Below are positions 9,142 to 19,420 of a stretch of DNA of 64,000 nucleotides, one piece after another. The number at the start of each line of letters is the position of its first letter. The stretch's first letter is position 1. A program made the translations under genes and the position numbers. The DNA lies in contig JALCQD010000002.1 of the NCBI GenBank assembly GCA_022651005.1, positions 594,551 to 658,550 of the forward strand. The letters run 5' to 3'. Origin of the DNA: Bifidobacteriaceae bacterium (GTDB lineage: Bacteria > Actinomycetota > Actinomycetes > Actinomycetales > Bifidobacteriaceae). The notes below the pieces were generated by a model. It was not told the DNA's origin. It saw only the letters and a list, made by a program, of their open reading frames with translations, and did no database searches.

Positions 9142-9375
9142 TTACCTCGGGGGCAACGGAGGCGCGTTATGGTCCTTCCCCCACCGCTTCGAATCCGGTA
9201 TTTCCATCTGGTCGCACAAAACATTCCAGACCACGCGGGGCTCGACATCAGCGTCTAGTGCCTCCACGACGCTCATGCCATTCAATGCCGTCAATCCCTG
9301 ATCGCGAGAAAGCGCACGGCCATAGCTCCGGCCGAACACTTCTTCCAACAACTGCCAAAATTCCCTTTCGCGCAT
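9142..9375 (-). CDS. DUF3046 family protein
   Basis: A 77-residue cytoplasmic protein of the actinobacterial DUF3046 family, recognised by MREREFWQLLEEVFG at the start, SRDQGLTALNGMSVVEAL in the middle, and RVVWNVLCDQMEIPDSKRW near the end. The family almost always sits beside recA, as here, but its biochemical role is unknown. It is upstream of recA on the same strand, with the SOS-controlled recA promoter between them, so it has its own transcription start. No strong ribosome binding site is seen at the ATG. Confidence 0.88.
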   Translation of the reverse strand: MREREFWQLLEEVFGRSYGRALSRDQGLTALNGMSVVEALDADVEPRVVWNVLCDQMEIPDSKRWGKDHNAPPLPPR

Positions 9376-9410
9376 GTCGTCAGCTCAGCACGAGTTGACG
9401 ACAAACGACA

Positions 9411-9470
9411 AAGCGAGAGGTCACGCCCATCACCCAGCCATCCGGCTGAAGTAGGCGTGACCTCTCGCTT
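9411..9470 (-). terminator. Terminator after the ClgR-type gene
   Basis: AAGCGAGAGGTCACGCC (9411-9427) and its exact complement (9454-9470) form a 17-bp stem. On the minus strand it is followed by TGTCGTTTGTC. It ends the regulator transcript before DUF3046. Confidence 0.75.
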
Positions 9471-9494
9471 CTTATAGTGCTGTTAGTGCTGTGT

Positions 9495-10061
9495 TCAGGC
9501 TGCAGGCTGCAGGCGAGACTGAGCGTCTTCCAACTTCTCGATCTCATCTGCCACAAGACGCAACGTGTCACTCAAGCGCATTCCCAATGCCGAAGCGATG
9601 GAGCCTAGCAGCTCGGAACTTGCTTCCTTCTGGCCGCGCTCAACCTCGGAAAGATAACCAAGGGACACTCCTGCGCGCTCAGAAACCTCGCGCAACGTCT
9701 TCTTGTCCTTGGTGCGCAGGGAACGAAGAACCTCTCCCAGCACGCGCCTGAAGGAAATGGTAGACGCCTGTTCGGGGTGCGCGCCACGGCGATTGGCAGC
9801 GCCAGCCGTCAACGTGGCCTCAAAATCTTTATCTTCATCCTGCTGAAGACGAAGGAGCTCCGCTTTGCGGACTGCCTGTGCCTTCTGCGCCTCACGAGCG
9901 CGCATGATCTGCTGCTGAGCGAATGCCACAGCCCTTTGCTGGGCGGGCGTGAGCTCACGTGCGATTGCCTTCTGCTCTGCGCTCGGTGCGAGCGGGGAAA
10001 CCTGTGAGTTCGTGCCAGCCTGCTGGCGGTTCATTGCGATACGCGATTGTGCGAATTCCAT
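9495..10061 (-). CDS. clgR: ClgR-like helix-turn-helix regulator
   Basis: A 188-residue XRE-family DNA-binding protein. The first 100 residues are Gln/Ala/Arg-rich, probably helical or disordered (QQRAVAFAQQQIMRAREAQK). The HTH follows: LGEVLRSLRTKDKKTLREVS, then ERAGVSLGYLSEVERGQKEA, then LLGSIASALGMRLSDTLRLV. This HTH matches ClgR, the activator of clp protease genes in actinobacteria. I chose ATG 10061, which has GAGGTGA eight bases upstream; earlier starts at 10100 and 10094 have none. A ClgR-type palindrome lies 40 bp upstream, consistent with autoregulation. The long N-terminal arm exceeds the usual ClgR length. Confidence 0.8.
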   Translation of the reverse strand: MEFAQSRIAMNRQQAGTNSQVSPLAPSAEQKAIARELTPAQQRAVAFAQQQIMRAREAQKAQAVRKAELLRLQQDEDKDFEATLTAGAANRRGAHPEQASTISFRRVLGEVLRSLRTKDKKTLREVSERAGVSLGYLSEVERGQKEASSELLGSIASALGMRLSDTLRLVADEIEKLEDAQSRLQPAA

Positions 10062-10101
10062 GTTCCACTCACCTCTTTGCCTTTGTTCATCCATACACAC
10101 C

Positions 10102-10119
10102 GTTCAACCGAGGGCGAAC
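10102..10119. promoter_or_regulatory. Candidate ClgR operator (autoregulation)
   Basis: GTTCAACCGAGGGCGAAC is an imperfect palindrome with GTTC and GAAC ends and a GGCGAAC half, resembling the GTTCGC/GCGAAC sites of actinobacterial ClgR. It lies upstream of the ClgR-like gene. Confidence 0.45.
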
Positions 10120-10226
10120 TGTTTTATTCCCGGGCGTGGCGTATGAGGAGGCGTGAGCTTCGTCACAATGTCCCGAAGTGGGCAGAGCACACGTGCGAAT
10201 CACGCAGTGTGAGAAGAGCTGGAAAG

Positions 10227-10787
10227 TTACAAGAGAGACAGTGCGAACTGCATGGCAGCGACGACTGTGGCTTGACGAATACCAGCACGGTCTCCGCTCA
10301 CGTGCAGCTCCTTCACCCGTGCCTCAGCAGCACCGGGAAGGCGCACGCCCACGTACACCAAACCGACGGGCTTATACCCATCCGAATCGGGACCCGCAAC
10401 GCCTGTCGTCGAAATGCCCATCACGGGGTTGGACGTCAACTCCATTTCCAGTCCATCCGAGCTCACCGCTGCGCTGTAGACGCGAGACGTTCCCTCGGCC
10501 ATCTGCGCCGCCACGCGGGGATCCACGGCACCCTCAGTGTTGAGAATCGAGTTGTCCACTCCAAGGATGTGCCGCTTTGCCCCTAGGTGATACGTCACGG
10601 CCGAGCCAAGAAAAACAGCGGACGCACCTGGGACGCTCACAAAGGCGTCGGCAAGAAGCCCTCCCGTCAGCGATTCCGCTCCCGCTATGAAGAAACCCCT
10701 CTCACCGCAGAACGCCAGAAGGCGTGCGGCAAGGGAGGTTTCATCAGATGAGGGGGCCGGTGTCCCGTCAACCGTCGTGTCAGTCAT
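10227..10787 (-). CDS. cinA: CinA C-terminal domain protein (nicotinamide-nucleotide amidase type)
   Basis: A 186-residue stand-alone CinA C-terminal domain, an enzyme class that deamidates nicotinamide mononucleotide to nicotinate mononucleotide in the NAD salvage cycle. Typical motifs are AESLTGGLLADAFVSVPGAS, VTYHLGAKRHILGV and ISTTGVAGPDSDGYKPVG. The start ATG at 10787 overlaps the pgsA stop by eight bases (ATGACTGA), implying translational coupling. The same pgsA-cinA-(regulator)-recX/recA order is conserved in many actinobacteria. The N-terminal molybdopterin-like domain of full-length CinA is absent. Confidence 0.88.
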   Translation of the reverse strand: MTDTTVDGTPAPSSDETSLAARLLAFCGERGFFIAGAESLTGGLLADAFVSVPGASAVFLGSAVTYHLGAKRHILGVDNSILNTEGAVDPRVAAQMAEGTSRVYSAAVSSDGLEMELTSNPVMGISTTGVAGPDSDGYKPVGLVYVGVRLPGAAEARVKELHVSGDRAGIRQATVVAAMQFALSLL

Positions 10788-11724
10788 CTCGCCTACCGGA
10801 TTCGATGGGACCCTGAGAAGGTTCATCATCGCCGGAATGAGGCGCGGAGCCAGACGATGTGCCGGAATCAGCACCGAACGGCGAGCCCGTCACCATCTGA
10901 TCAGCGGCATGAGCCTCGTCCGACTTCTTGACCTCGTTCGTCAGCGTAGAGAGCATGTCATCCACGCCGGAAGAAGACTCGGAATCGGAAGAAACAACGT
11001 GTGCGGAATCAGCCGAGGTCGCCTCTGGCTCCGAAGCCTGCGACACCTCTTCTGTGGCTGTGGCTGTGGCAGATTCTGCCTTCGCACTCTTGAACTGCTG
11101 GTACACGTTGTAGAGGTATTCGCCGCCGGACCACAGGCACATTTCGAGCGCAAGGATCATCACGACGAACGCGGCGATGTAATAGTAATTGGTCCATACG
11201 GTTCCCTGCGGATCAAATACCCACATCGGCACCATAAACATGGAAATGGCGACGGTCTCAAGAACGGTCTTGAGCTTGCCCGACTGGGAGGCAGCGATGA
11301 CGAGGTTGAGCTTGTCGATCACGAAGAAGCGCAACAGCGTGATGCCGATCTCGCGAATGAGGAACAAAATGGTGACCCACCAGAACAGTTCGTTGAACAC
11401 CGAGAGAATCACAAGCGCTGAGCAGATGAGCAGCTTGTCGGCAATGGGATCAAGCAATTTGCCCAGATCGGTCACTTCGCCGCGGGAACGCGCCAAATAG
11501 CCGTCGATCTTATCGGTTGACGCAGCGATGATGAACAGCACGGCGCTAGCCCACCGCAGGGGCACGTTGTAATAACCTGAGGGGCCTGCCATCACGGTCA
11601 TCACAATGAACACCACGACGAGCACAATGCGCACCATCGTCACGATATTCGCCGGAGTCTTCCACTGGCTTAGCATCGACTTCTCAGCAGATTTCTCAGC
11701 AGTCCTTGACCTGGACCCAACCAT
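10780..11724 (-). CDS. pgsA: CDP-diacylglycerol-glycerol-3-phosphate 3-phosphatidyltransferase
   Basis: Integral membrane enzyme that makes phosphatidylglycerol phosphate. The CDP-alcohol phosphotransferase signature D-x2-DG-x2-AR-x8-G-x3-D-x3-D is complete at about 71-96 (DKIDGYLAR through LLDPIADK). Several hydrophobic helices follow to about residue 210. The last 100 residues are an Asp/Ser/Glu-rich soluble tail of unknown purpose, longer than in most homologues. The start at 11724 has AAGGTGGG upstream. It overlaps cinA downstream. Confidence 0.92.
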   Translation of the reverse strand: MVGSRSRTAEKSAEKSMLSQWKTPANIVTMVRIVLVVVFIVMTVMAGPSGYYNVPLRWASAVLFIIAASTDKIDGYLARSRGEVTDLGKLLDPIADKLLICSALVILSVFNELFWWVTILFLIREIGITLLRFFVIDKLNLVIAASQSGKLKTVLETVAISMFMVPMWVFDPQGTVWTNYYYIAAFVVMILALEMCLWSGGEYLYNVYQQFKSAKAESATATATEEVSQASEPEATSADSAHVVSSDSESSSGVDDMLSTLTNEVKKSDEAHAADQMVTGSPFGADSGTSSGSAPHSGDDEPSQGPIESGRRDD

Positions 11725-11883
11725 TCTTTTCCCACCTTCTGTTTTCCGACGATCTCACGCTCATGCGTCATAACCTTCGGGCATGCAAATCCCTAGCAAC
11801 GTTACGCCATCGATCTCTCAGTGCGCAGCAACATCATTCAATTCCAACCAATTTATCAGGTAACTCACTGCCAGGTACTTCAG

Positions 11884-14859
11884 CTACATTCCTGGCGTTG
11901 GCTGCGAGGCTCCCGTGAATGACGAGGTTTCCCCGCGCAAATATGCCAGCAAATCCGCCAGCTGATCAGGCTTTACCAACACCTCGCGCGCTTTGGAACC
12001 CTCCGAAGGCCCCACCACTCGCCGTGACTCGAGCAGGTCCATCATGCGGCCCGCCCTGGCAAAGCCAATGCGCAACTTGCGCTGCAGCATGGACGTCGAG
12101 CCAAACTGTGTGGTGACCACAAGCTCGGCGGCCTGAAGCAGTTCGTCGAGATCGTCGCCAATGTCATCGTCCGCTACCGCATTCTCCTTCTTTTCAGTCA
12201 TTTGCTCAATGTCCTGACGGTACGACGGCTTGCGCTGAGTGCGCGCGAAATCTGTGGCAGTGCGAATTTCGGACTCGGTGACCCACGCCCCTTGTACGCG
12301 CAACGGCTTGCTCATGCCCATAGGCAGGAACAAGGCATCGCCCTGCCCAATGAGAGACTCCGCACCCGTCGCATCCAGAATGACGCGCGAATCTGTTGCC
12401 GAGGAGGTTGCGAAGGCCAGCCGCGAGGGAATATTCGCCTTGATGAGACCCGTGACGACGTCCACGGAGGGGCGCTGAGTGGCAAGCACCAAGTGGATGC
12501 CCGCCGCACGCGCCAGCTGGGTGATGCGCTGGATGGAATTCTCGACGTCGTTCTTTGCCACCATCATGAGATCCGCCATCTCGTCCACCACGATGAGCAG
12601 ATACGGATACGGAGCCACCTTGCGGTTGGATCCCTCGGGCGCGTGCACCTTGCCGGCCTTGACGGCGGCATTGAAGTCCTTGACGTGACGGAAGCCGAAG
12701 AACTCGAGATCGTCGTAGCGGGCGTCCATCTCCTTGACCACCCATTCAAGCGCCTGCGACGCCTTCTTCGGATCCGTAATAATGGGTGTCAGCAAGTGCG
12801 GAATTCCCGCGTAAGCACTCAGCTCCACGCGTTTGGGATCCACCAGGATGAGGCGTACCTCCTCGGGTGTGGCGCGCATGATGATGCTCATGAGCATGGA
12901 GTTGACGAAGCTGGACTTTCCCGAACCCGTGGCGCCCGCAACGAGTAAGTGCGGCATCTTCGTGAGATCGGCCACCACGAACTGGCCCTCCACGTCCTTG
13001 CCGACAGCGGTGAGCATGGGATTATCCGACTCTGTCGCGTTCTTGGAGCGCAGCACGTCTCCCAGGTGCACAATCTCGCGATCCGTGTTCGGAATCTCGA
13101 TGCCGATGGCCGACTTTCCGGGAATAGGCGAAAGAATGCGCACGTCCGTGCTGGCCACCGCATAGGCAATGTTCTTCTGAAGGTTGGTGACTTTTTCGAC
13201 CTTGGTTCCAGGCCCCAGCTCCACCTCGTATTGCGTGACGGAAGGACCACGCAGGAAGCCAACGACTTTGGCATCAATGTCGAATTGTTCGAATGTGGAG
13301 CGCAGCGCCTTGATGACACGCTCATTGGCCGGAGTGCGCATGGCGTGCGGCGTTCCATGGGACAGAAGTTCCGGATCGGGTAGCGCGTAGGGTTCGGGCG
13401 TGCTCGGCTCGTCGGGCTCCGCAGCGCCGGAAGTTCCTGCCAGATTCGTTTCATCAGTGGTGGGATCATTGGGATTCCCGATTGCCTGCGCCGCTTGAGC
13501 GGCAGCAGCTGCGGCGGGAATCGCCTCCATGACGCCAGATTCGGCGTCGCCAAGAGTGCCCGTCGTCATGGGAACAGTTCCACCTGGCACGCCTGTGCCA
13601 CTGCTCGGGCTTGCGTCACCGTTGCGATTGTCGGGGTTGTTATAAGCGGTAGATCCACCCGCATTAACGTCGGGATTCGTGTATCCCTCCGACTGCTGCG
13701 TGGAAGCCGGCAAAAGCTGTGTCATCTGATCGTCGTGAACCGCTTCCGGCAGCCCCGATTCCGGATGATTCACAGCTTCCTGGCGCGCAGCCGAATCGAA
13801 GGCTTCGTCGCCCTCATATCGGTCAAGACTCGCGTCATTATCGTCATGACGCTCAAAACGCTTGAAGAATCTAGCGAAGAAGTTGCCCTTCTTCTTGGGC
13901 ACTGCAGTAACAGTACCGTCGTCACCATTTTCATGTGTCGGCACACCCGGAGCGAGGTCAAGACCGGCGCTCGTCGTACGAGAGCCAAGAATCTCACCCG
14001 TCTGTGGATCAACACGGATTGCGCCCGAGCCATCGTCGGCATATCCATATTCGGCGTCGTCCGCCGCATCGTCGTCCGTTTTCTCGGTCGACGGAAGGGG
14101 CTTACCCGTGATCTTGGCAATGAGCCATTGTGCCTTGTCGGGAATCTCACCGACGTGCGTCCCCGTGATGCGCAATAGCGAGAACAGTCCCACGATCACA
14201 AAGATGACGATGGCGAAAACGGGACTCAGCCCCCACGCAAGCGGGGATCCGAGGAAGAAGCCGAAGAGACCTCCTGCCGATTGGATGGCCGCAAAATCAA
14301 AGCTGCGCATTGACGAGATCTTAGCGACGTCAATGATGGAGCACACAGACCATGCCAGCAGCAACCATCCGGAGATGACGCGCGGATTGTTCGATTTCTT
14401 GCCGGAATGGCGCATGAGGCGAATGGCAACGTACATCAACAGAACGGGCAGAATCACAGACATGACGCCCAGAAGCCCGGCACCGATCATGTGGAGGAAT
14501 TTTCCAAAGACCCCTTGGACTCGGAACCACTCGCTCGCGCAGAAGAGCGCAGCGAAAATGATGAAGAGGAAGCACAGGCCATCGCGGCGATATGCCATGT
14601 CATACGTGTCGCCCACCCCGGTGACCGCGCGCACGAATTTGCCGACGCCGCGCGGGAGTGCAAGAAGGGCTTTCTTCCAGAAGGGTTCCGCTGCCTCGGC
14701 TTCGGCCTGCCCTAGCCGTGATGCGGATTTTGTACTGGAAGACGACCCACGATTGGACGTCTTCGATCGAGAATTCGAGCGTGCTGCGGGACCGCGACTG
14801 CCCACCAGCGTGGAATCGTCGTCGGAATCTTTGGAACGAGGTGATGTAGTCCTAGGCAT
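11884..14859 (-). CDS. ftsK: DNA translocase FtsK/SpoIIIE
   Basis: Septum-located ATPase that pumps DNA and activates XerCD at dif. Of 991 residues, the first 75 are Ser/Arg/Asp-rich. Four membrane helices run to about residue 230 ([36 protein letters not shown] and others). A long acidic and Gly/Asn/Pro-rich linker continues to about 500. The motor has Walker A GATGSGKS and Walker [14 protein letters not shown], and a C-terminal winged-helix gamma domain ([20 protein letters not shown]) that reads KOPS sites. The ATG at 14859 has no near ribosome binding site; TATTCT lies 10 bp upstream, so the mRNA may be leaderless or nearly so. Both xerC and xerD are in the window. Confidence 0.95.
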   Translation of the reverse strand: MPRTTSPRSKDSDDDSTLVGSRGPAARSNSRSKTSNRGSSSSTKSASRLGQAEAEAAEPFWKKALLALPRGVGKFVRAVTGVGDTYDMAYRRDGLCFLFIIFAALFCASEWFRVQGVFGKFLHMIGAGLLGVMSVILPVLLMYVAIRLMRHSGKKSNNPRVISGWLLLAWSVCSIIDVAKISSMRSFDFAAIQSAGGLFGFFLGSPLAWGLSPVFAIVIFVIVGLFSLLRITGTHVGEIPDKAQWLIAKITGKPLPSTEKTDDDAADDAEYGYADDGSGAIRVDPQTGEILGSRTTSAGLDLAPGVPTHENGDDGTVTAVPKKKGNFFARFFKRFERHDDNDASLDRYEGDEAFDSAARQEAVNHPESGLPEAVHDDQMTQLLPASTQQSEGYTNPDVNAGGSTAYNNPDNRNGDASPSSGTGVPGGTVPMTTGTLGDAESGVMEAIPAAAAAAQAAQAIGNPNDPTTDETNLAGTSGAAEPDEPSTPEPYALPDPELLSHGTPHAMRTPANERVIKALRSTFEQFDIDAKVVGFLRGPSVTQYEVELGPGTKVEKVTNLQKNIAYAVASTDVRILSPIPGKSAIGIEIPNTDREIVHLGDVLRSKNATESDNPMLTAVGKDVEGQFVVADLTKMPHLLVAGATGSGKSSFVNSMLMSIIMRATPEEVRLILVDPKRVELSAYAGIPHLLTPIITDPKKASQALEWVVKEMDARYDDLEFFGFRHVKDFNAAVKAGKVHAPEGSNRKVAPYPYLLIVVDEMADLMMVAKNDVENSIQRITQLARAAGIHLVLATQRPSVDVVTGLIKANIPSRLAFATSSATDSRVILDATGAESLIGQGDALFLPMGMSKPLRVQGAWVTESEIRTATDFARTQRKPSYRQDIEQMTEKKENAVADDDIGDDLDELLQAAELVVTTQFGSTSMLQRKLRIGFARAGRMMDLLESRRVVGPSEGSKAREVLVKPDQLADLLAYLRGETSSFTGASQPTPGM

Positions 14860-14959
14860 AACGGATTAAAGAATACGCGAACGCCTCTCCTTCCCCCGTT
14901 ATTTCCTAGCGTTTGTCGCCAAATCTCCAAGGGTGGAGCGGCAATCTACTGGCTACCGC

Positions 14960-15958
14960 CTATTTCTTGACTTCGCCAAGGTGATGCACGATTGGCTGCA
15001 CGACACCGTTGTCTTGTGTTTCGAAAACTCCTGAATCCGCGCGATCAACCAAATCCAGTGCCGTGCTCACAACATCTGGGTCCATGGCATCGATCCAGTG
15101 AATCCGCGGGTCCCTTCCGAACCAGCCCATCTGCTTGCGGGCGAGCCGCTTGGTTTTCTGCGCGATGAGGGCAAAAGCCTCGTTCTCTCGCTCCGGCGTC
15201 AAGGGCCCCGAAAGATAATCCAGAATCTGTTCGTACCCCAAGGCGCGGGCAGCGGTCACGGACAACTGCCCGCGCAGTCCCTCAACCTCGTTCACGAGCC
15301 CTTCCTTACGCATGAGCTCTGTCCGCTGTTCCACGCGCTCGTCGAGAACGTCACGGGAAAGATCCAAACCGATCTGCAGCGTGGGAATCACGTAACGGTA
15401 GCGCGGCAGACTGGCGGAATACGGGCGACCCGTAATTTCGATGACCTCAAGGGCTCGAATGGTGCGGCGCACATTGTGAACATCCATCGTGGTCGCTGCC
15501 GCCGGATCCACCCGCTTCAGCTCGGCAAAAAGAGCGCCTGGCCCTTCGGACTCCGCCCGCTCCTCGAGCCGGGCACGCACGGCGGCATCAGTTCCTTGGA
15601 ACGAGATGTCATCCGTGGCGGCACGCGCATAGAGACCGGAGCCGCCGACCAGAATCGGTCGCACGGAGCGGGCTTGCAGCTGGGCGATGCACTCGCGGGC
15701 GAGCTTCTGAAAACGGGCGGCAGACATGGTGTCGCCAGGCTCGATGATGTCGATGAGGTGGTGCGGCACGGCGGCTCGCTCGGCAGCACTCGCCTTTGCC
15801 GTTCCGATGTCCATGCGCCGATACATCTGGTAGGCGTCGGCATTGATGATCTCCGCAGCCTCGCCGCGAGCGCTCAATGCCTGTGCGAGCGCGATTCCCA
15901 GCCCGGTTTTACCCGAGGCCGTGGGCCCGACAATGGAAATGACTTTCGGTGTAGTCAT
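14960..15958 (-). CDS. miaA: tRNA dimethylallyltransferase
   Basis: Transfers a dimethylallyl group to A37 of tRNAs that read codons starting with U. It has 332 residues. The P-loop is GPTASGKT (about 11-18), and the segments [17 protein letters not shown] and [10 protein letters not shown] are diagnostic. The start overlaps the miaB stop by four bases (ATGA), so translation is coupled to MiaB, which methylthiolates the same base. Little regulatory sequence lies downstream before ftsK. Confidence 0.95.
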   Translation of the reverse strand: MTTPKVISIVGPTASGKTGLGIALAQALSARGEAAEIINADAYQMYRRMDIGTAKASAAERAAVPHHLIDIIEPGDTMSAARFQKLARECIAQLQARSVRPILVGGSGLYARAATDDISFQGTDAAVRARLEERAESEGPGALFAELKRVDPAAATTMDVHNVRRTIRALEVIEITGRPYSASLPRYRYVIPTLQIGLDLSRDVLDERVEQRTELMRKEGLVNEVEGLRGQLSVTAARALGYEQILDYLSGPLTPERENEAFALIAQKTKRLARKQMGWFGRDPRIHWIDAMDPDVVSTALDLVDRADSGVFETQDNGVVQPIVHHLGEVKK

Positions 15959-17436
15959 GACAGTGTCGAACGGTCCGAAACCCGGTAGGCGCCATGTTCC
16001 TCACCGGGGTCGGAAATCAGGTAATGCTTTCCCGCATGCGTCACGGTGCAGGTTACGAACTGTCCCCGAGCAGGCAAGGGCGAACCCTCCGGAACGCCCA
16101 CATGCACCAGCACGCCGCCGCGTTCACGTCCGGTAATGCGATGTGTGGCGGAGTCCTTGCGTCCCTCCCCCGTCACCATCACTTCAACGTTGCGGCCTAC
16201 GAATTTCTCAAGTTCTTCGGCCGTGATCTGTTCCTGCAGTGCGTGCAGTCGATTAAATCGATCTGACACCACGGCGGGGTCCACCTGTTCCATTGCGGCG
16301 GCGGGAGTGCCGGGGCGAGGCGAGTATTCAAAGATGAACGCACTCGAGAAACGCGCTGTGCGCACCACGTCCATGGTCTGCTGGAAATCCTCTTCGGTCT
16401 CTCCGGGGAATCCCACAATGATGTCTGTGGTGACCTGCGCCTCCGGCATGGCAGCACGCACGTGATCCAGTATCTCCATAAAGCGGCGTGTGCGGTAGGA
16501 GCGGCGCATGGCGCGCAGCACACGATCCGACCCCGATTGGAGCGGCATGTGCAGCTGATGCATCACGTTGGGCGTGGTGGCCATGGCCGCGATCACATCG
16601 TCAGTAAAGGCGGCAGGGTGAGGCGAAGTAAAGCGTACGCGTTCCAGCCCCTCGATGCTGCCGCAGGCGCGCAGCAAACGGGAAAAGGCCATGCGGTCTC
16701 CTGTGGAATAGCCAAAGGAGTTCACGTTCTGACCCAGCAGCGTGATCTCTTTGGCACCGGCGGCCACAACGGACTGAATTTCGGCGAGGATGTCGCCCGA
16801 GCGACGATCGCGCTCGCGACCCCTGACACTGGGAACGATGCAGAAGGTGCACGTGTTGTTGCAGCCCATGGAGATGGACACCCACGCTGAGGTGCGCGAG
16901 GCTCGCGTGACGGGCAGCTGGCTTGGGAAGTACGTCAAGTCTTCGGTGATCTCGACCTGTGCCGTACGAGCGTCACGTGCCGCCGTCAGGAGTCCCGGCA
17001 GCGAGGCGATGTTTTTGGTGCCGAAAACGGCATCCACCCACGGGGCGCGCTTGGCAATGCGATCGCGATCCTTTTGAGCCATGCAGCCGCCCACGGCGAT
17101 CTGAAGACGAGGATTCTCCCGTTTGAGGCTGGCCCACTGGCCGATAGTGCCGTACATACGTTCGGTGGCATTCTCACGCACCGCGCACGTGTTGAGCACG
17201 ATGAGGTCGAGATCCTTTTTCTCCACCTGTGACTCATTGGCGAGGACGTAGCCCTCGTCGGCCAACACGCCGGAAATGCGTTCAGAATCATGCGCATTCA
17301 TCTGACAGCCGAGCGTGTGGACGTAGTACACGCCCTTGCCACGAGAGGAATCAGAGGCTGCAGTGCCTTCTTCATTGGGAGCATCTGCGGGAGCGAGCGA
17401 ACGCTCCTCAAGAGTCATCATGTCTTCATTCATCAT
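15955..17436 (-). CDS. miaB: tRNA-2-methylthio-N6-dimethylallyladenosine synthase
   Basis: Radical-SAM methylthiotransferase acting on i6A37 after MiaA. Three domains are visible: an N-terminal UPF0004 domain with its cluster cysteines ([29 protein letters not shown]), the radical-SAM motif [13 protein letters not shown], and a C-terminal TRAM domain. I chose ATG 17436, giving 493 residues; ATG 17433, 17424 and 17421 are alternatives, and GTG 17472 overlaps a GGAGG and is unlikely. TAAGAT ends five bases before 17436, so the message may be leaderless. It is divergent from the alarmone synthetase gene. Confidence 0.94.
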   Translation of the reverse strand: MMNEDMMTLEERSLAPADAPNEEGTAASDSSRGKGVYYVHTLGCQMNAHDSERISGVLADEGYVLANESQVEKKDLDLIVLNTCAVRENATERMYGTIGQWASLKRENPRLQIAVGGCMAQKDRDRIAKRAPWVDAVFGTKNIASLPGLLTAARDARTAQVEITEDLTYFPSQLPVTRASRTSAWVSISMGCNNTCTFCIVPSVRGRERDRRSGDILAEIQSVVAAGAKEITLLGQNVNSFGYSTGDRMAFSRLLRACGSIEGLERVRFTSPHPAAFTDDVIAAMATTPNVMHQLHMPLQSGSDRVLRAMRRSYRTRRFMEILDHVRAAMPEAQVTTDIIVGFPGETEEDFQQTMDVVRTARFSSAFIFEYSPRPGTPAAAMEQVDPAVVSDRFNRLHALQEQITAEELEKFVGRNVEVMVTGEGRKDSATHRITGRERGGVLVHVGVPEGSPLPARGQFVTCTVTHAGKHYLISDPGEEHGAYRVSDRSTLS

Positions 17437-17533
17437 CCAATATCTTATTCTTAAGTCTGCCCTCCTCGACACGGGGTATCATGCGCGTGAGGGAATCAAA
17501 CGGGCACACACCGCCCCAAGGAGGCAGTACGGA

Positions 17534-18487
17534 ATGATTCTGGAACGGAAGAAAGCGCCGAACATCGCACAGCTCGGCAGGCAGTATGACCGCCAGTACG
17601 AGACCATGCTCCAGCAGTTCGACGCACAGAAGAGCTTTGAAACACTCTCCCAGTTCTCCGCACTCATGCAGGTGTATGCAGGTGCCATGCGCGAGATCAG
17701 CACGAAGCTGGAGAATCTCGACGATGAATTCCAGTATCGCGACCTTGCCAATCCCATTCATCACATGGAATCACGTCTGAAGAGCCTCGAATCAATTCTC
17801 GGCAAGCTGCAGCGCAAGGGCCTGCCCCTGGAATTGGAGAGTGTGAAAGACAACATCCGCGACATTGCCGGCATCCGCGTCATCTGCAACTACATTGACG
17901 ACGTGTATGAAGTGGCCGAGCTGTTGAGCAAGCAGGACGACGTGGAAGTGCTCCGCGTGAAGGACTACATCAAAAACCCCAAGCCCAACGGCTACAGAAG
18001 CCTGCACATCATCTATACCGTTCCCGTTTTTCTCTCCGACGGACCGCACGTGACACCGGTGGAAGTGCAGTTCCGCACTATTGCCATGGACTACTGGGCG
18101 AGTTTGGAACACCAGCTGCGCTATAAGAACACGCTGCCAGACACCGACATCGCCGAGCACTCCAAAACCCTGCTCGCCGTGGCCACGCAACTGAGCTCCG
18201 TGGAAAACGCCATGCAGGAGATTCATCGCGACATCACACGGCATCACGAAACAGTGGATGCCATCGAGGCCGTGGCCTCCGCGAGTCGCGCTCAACGCAC
18301 CAAGGAGAACGCAGCCGCCATCGACGCACTCGACACGGCGACGCCGACACACGACGCGGCGGCAAACGAAGCGCCGTCCGAGTCGTCCAGCGCAAAAGCT
18401 GCCGCTTCATCTGCGCCCTCTCCTGCGACGCTCGCCACCACAAAATCGGTGAAGCCCGCACAACCTGTGAAACCTGTGCGCAAGTAA
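17534..18487 (+). CDS. Small alarmone synthetase (GTP pyrophosphokinase family)
   Basis: Single-domain (p)ppGpp synthetase of the RelQ/YwaC type, 317 residues. It has VKDNIRDIAGIRVICNYIDD with the R-x-x-D substrate motif, DYIKNPKPNGYRSLHIIY, and the catalytic EVQFRTIAMDYWASLEHQL. There is no HD hydrolase, TGS or ACT domain, so it makes but does not degrade alarmone. The last 75 residues are Ala/Ser/Pro-rich and probably disordered. The start ATG 17534 follows AAGGAGG by nine bases. It shares a 97-bp region with divergent miaB. A separate bifunctional Rel enzyme is expected elsewhere in the genome. Confidence 0.9.
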   Translation: MILERKKAPNIAQLGRQYDRQYETMLQQFDAQKSFETLSQFSALMQVYAGAMREISTKLENLDDEFQYRDLANPIHHMESRLKSLESILGKLQRKGLPLELESVKDNIRDIAGIRVICNYIDDVYEVAELLSKQDDVEVLRVKDYIKNPKPNGYRSLHIIYTVPVFLSDGPHVTPVEVQFRTIAMDYWASLEHQLRYKNTLPDTDIAEHSKTLLAVATQLSSVENAMQEIHRDITRHHETVDAIEAVASASRAQRTKENAAAIDALDTATPTHDAAANEAPSESSSAKAAASSAPSPATLATTKSVKPAQPVKPVRK

Positions 18488-18566
18488 GCCTCTTCTAAGG
18501 TTCGCTTCAGAGGAAACCCATACATGGTGTCTAGTATGGAGGCAACTTGACTAAAGGAAGCTTCTC

Positions 18567-19349
18567 ATGACGTATAACGATCCGTTCAACAGCAACGCAC
18601 CGCGCCAGAATGCTTACGGGGCACAGCAGCCGGCACAATCCATGGGCAATCCCGTGCTCGAGGCACAACCGGTGCGGGTGAGCGAGACCACCATCCGCCG
18701 CTCCGTCTCCGCCGCCTATGGAGAAATGGCAATTGGCCTCGTGGTCACCGCCGTGGTGGCCGCGCTCTCCGCCTCCACCGGCGCTGTTATCTCCTTCTTG
18801 CAAACAGTTGGCCAGTTCGGTTGGTACGCGTTGCTCATCGCACAGGTGGTATTGGCCGTAGTGCTGGGTGCCCGCGCATTGAAAATGAATCCTGCCACAG
18901 CCCGGGTCCTCTTCTACGTATACGCGGCCACGATGGGCTTCAGCCTCTCCACCATTTTCTTCGTTTTTGATCTTGGATCCATTGGTGTTGCGCTCGGTCT
19001 CACCGCTGCGTTCTTCCTCTGCCTCACCATGATCGGGCTCACCACCAAGGTCAACATCCTCAAGGCGGGACCGATCTTCATGGTTGGCCTCATCGTGCTG
19101 ATCATTGCCGAAGTCGTGCTCATGTTCCTCAACGTGAGTGGCATGACGATGATCGTGGCAGGAATCAGCCTCATTCTTTTCGCAGGCCTCACCATGTACG
19201 ACGCGCAGTCCACTCGTGCCATGTATCAACAGCTCGGAACCAGCGACGTGATGGTCAAGCGCATCTCGATTCTCGCGGCCCTGAATTTGTATTTGGACTT
19301 CATCAACATGTTCATGAGCTTGCTGCAACTGTTCGGCTCGAGAAACTGA
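18567..19349 (+). CDS. Bax inhibitor-1/YccA family membrane protein
   Basis: A 260-residue integral membrane protein with seven hydrophobic helices after a 45-residue Asn/Gln/Pro-rich N terminus. The family signature around the fifth to seventh helices (VLMFLNVSGMTMIVAGISLI, then LTMYDAQSTRAMYQQ) is clear, and the conserved Asp of the last loop is present. Family members act as pH-sensitive calcium leak channels; that activity is inferred here. AAAGGAAG precedes the ATG by six bases. A terminator follows. Confidence 0.88.
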   Translation: MTYNDPFNSNAPRQNAYGAQQPAQSMGNPVLEAQPVRVSETTIRRSVSAAYGEMAIGLVVTAVVAALSASTGAVISFLQTVGQFGWYALLIAQVVLAVVLGARALKMNPATARVLFYVYAATMGFSLSTIFFVFDLGSIGVALGLTAAFFLCLTMIGLTTKVNILKAGPIFMVGLIVLIIAEVVLMFLNVSGMTMIVAGISLILFAGLTMYDAQSTRAMYQQLGTSDVMVKRISILAALNLYLDFINMFMSLLQLFGSRN

Positions 19350-19376
19350 GAGCTTAAGCCTCTTTTCTCTGCTTTC

Positions 19377-19416
19377 ACTCGGCCCTCCCGCCTTTCACAG
19401 GTCAGGAGGGCCGAGT
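19377..19416 (+). terminator. Terminator that also carries the SD of the next gene
   Basis: ACTCGGCCCTCC (19377-19388) pairs with GGAGGGCCGAGT (19405-19416), followed by AGTTTTG. The GGAGGG in the 3' arm is the only ribosome binding site near the next start codon (TTG 19421). Confidence 0.7.
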
Positions 19417-19420
19417 AGTT

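Noticed and set aside
7884..9398. Long plus-strand frame opposite recA and DUF3046
   Set aside because: Both minus-strand genes are certain from motifs, and this frame crosses their promoter region without any protein similarity.
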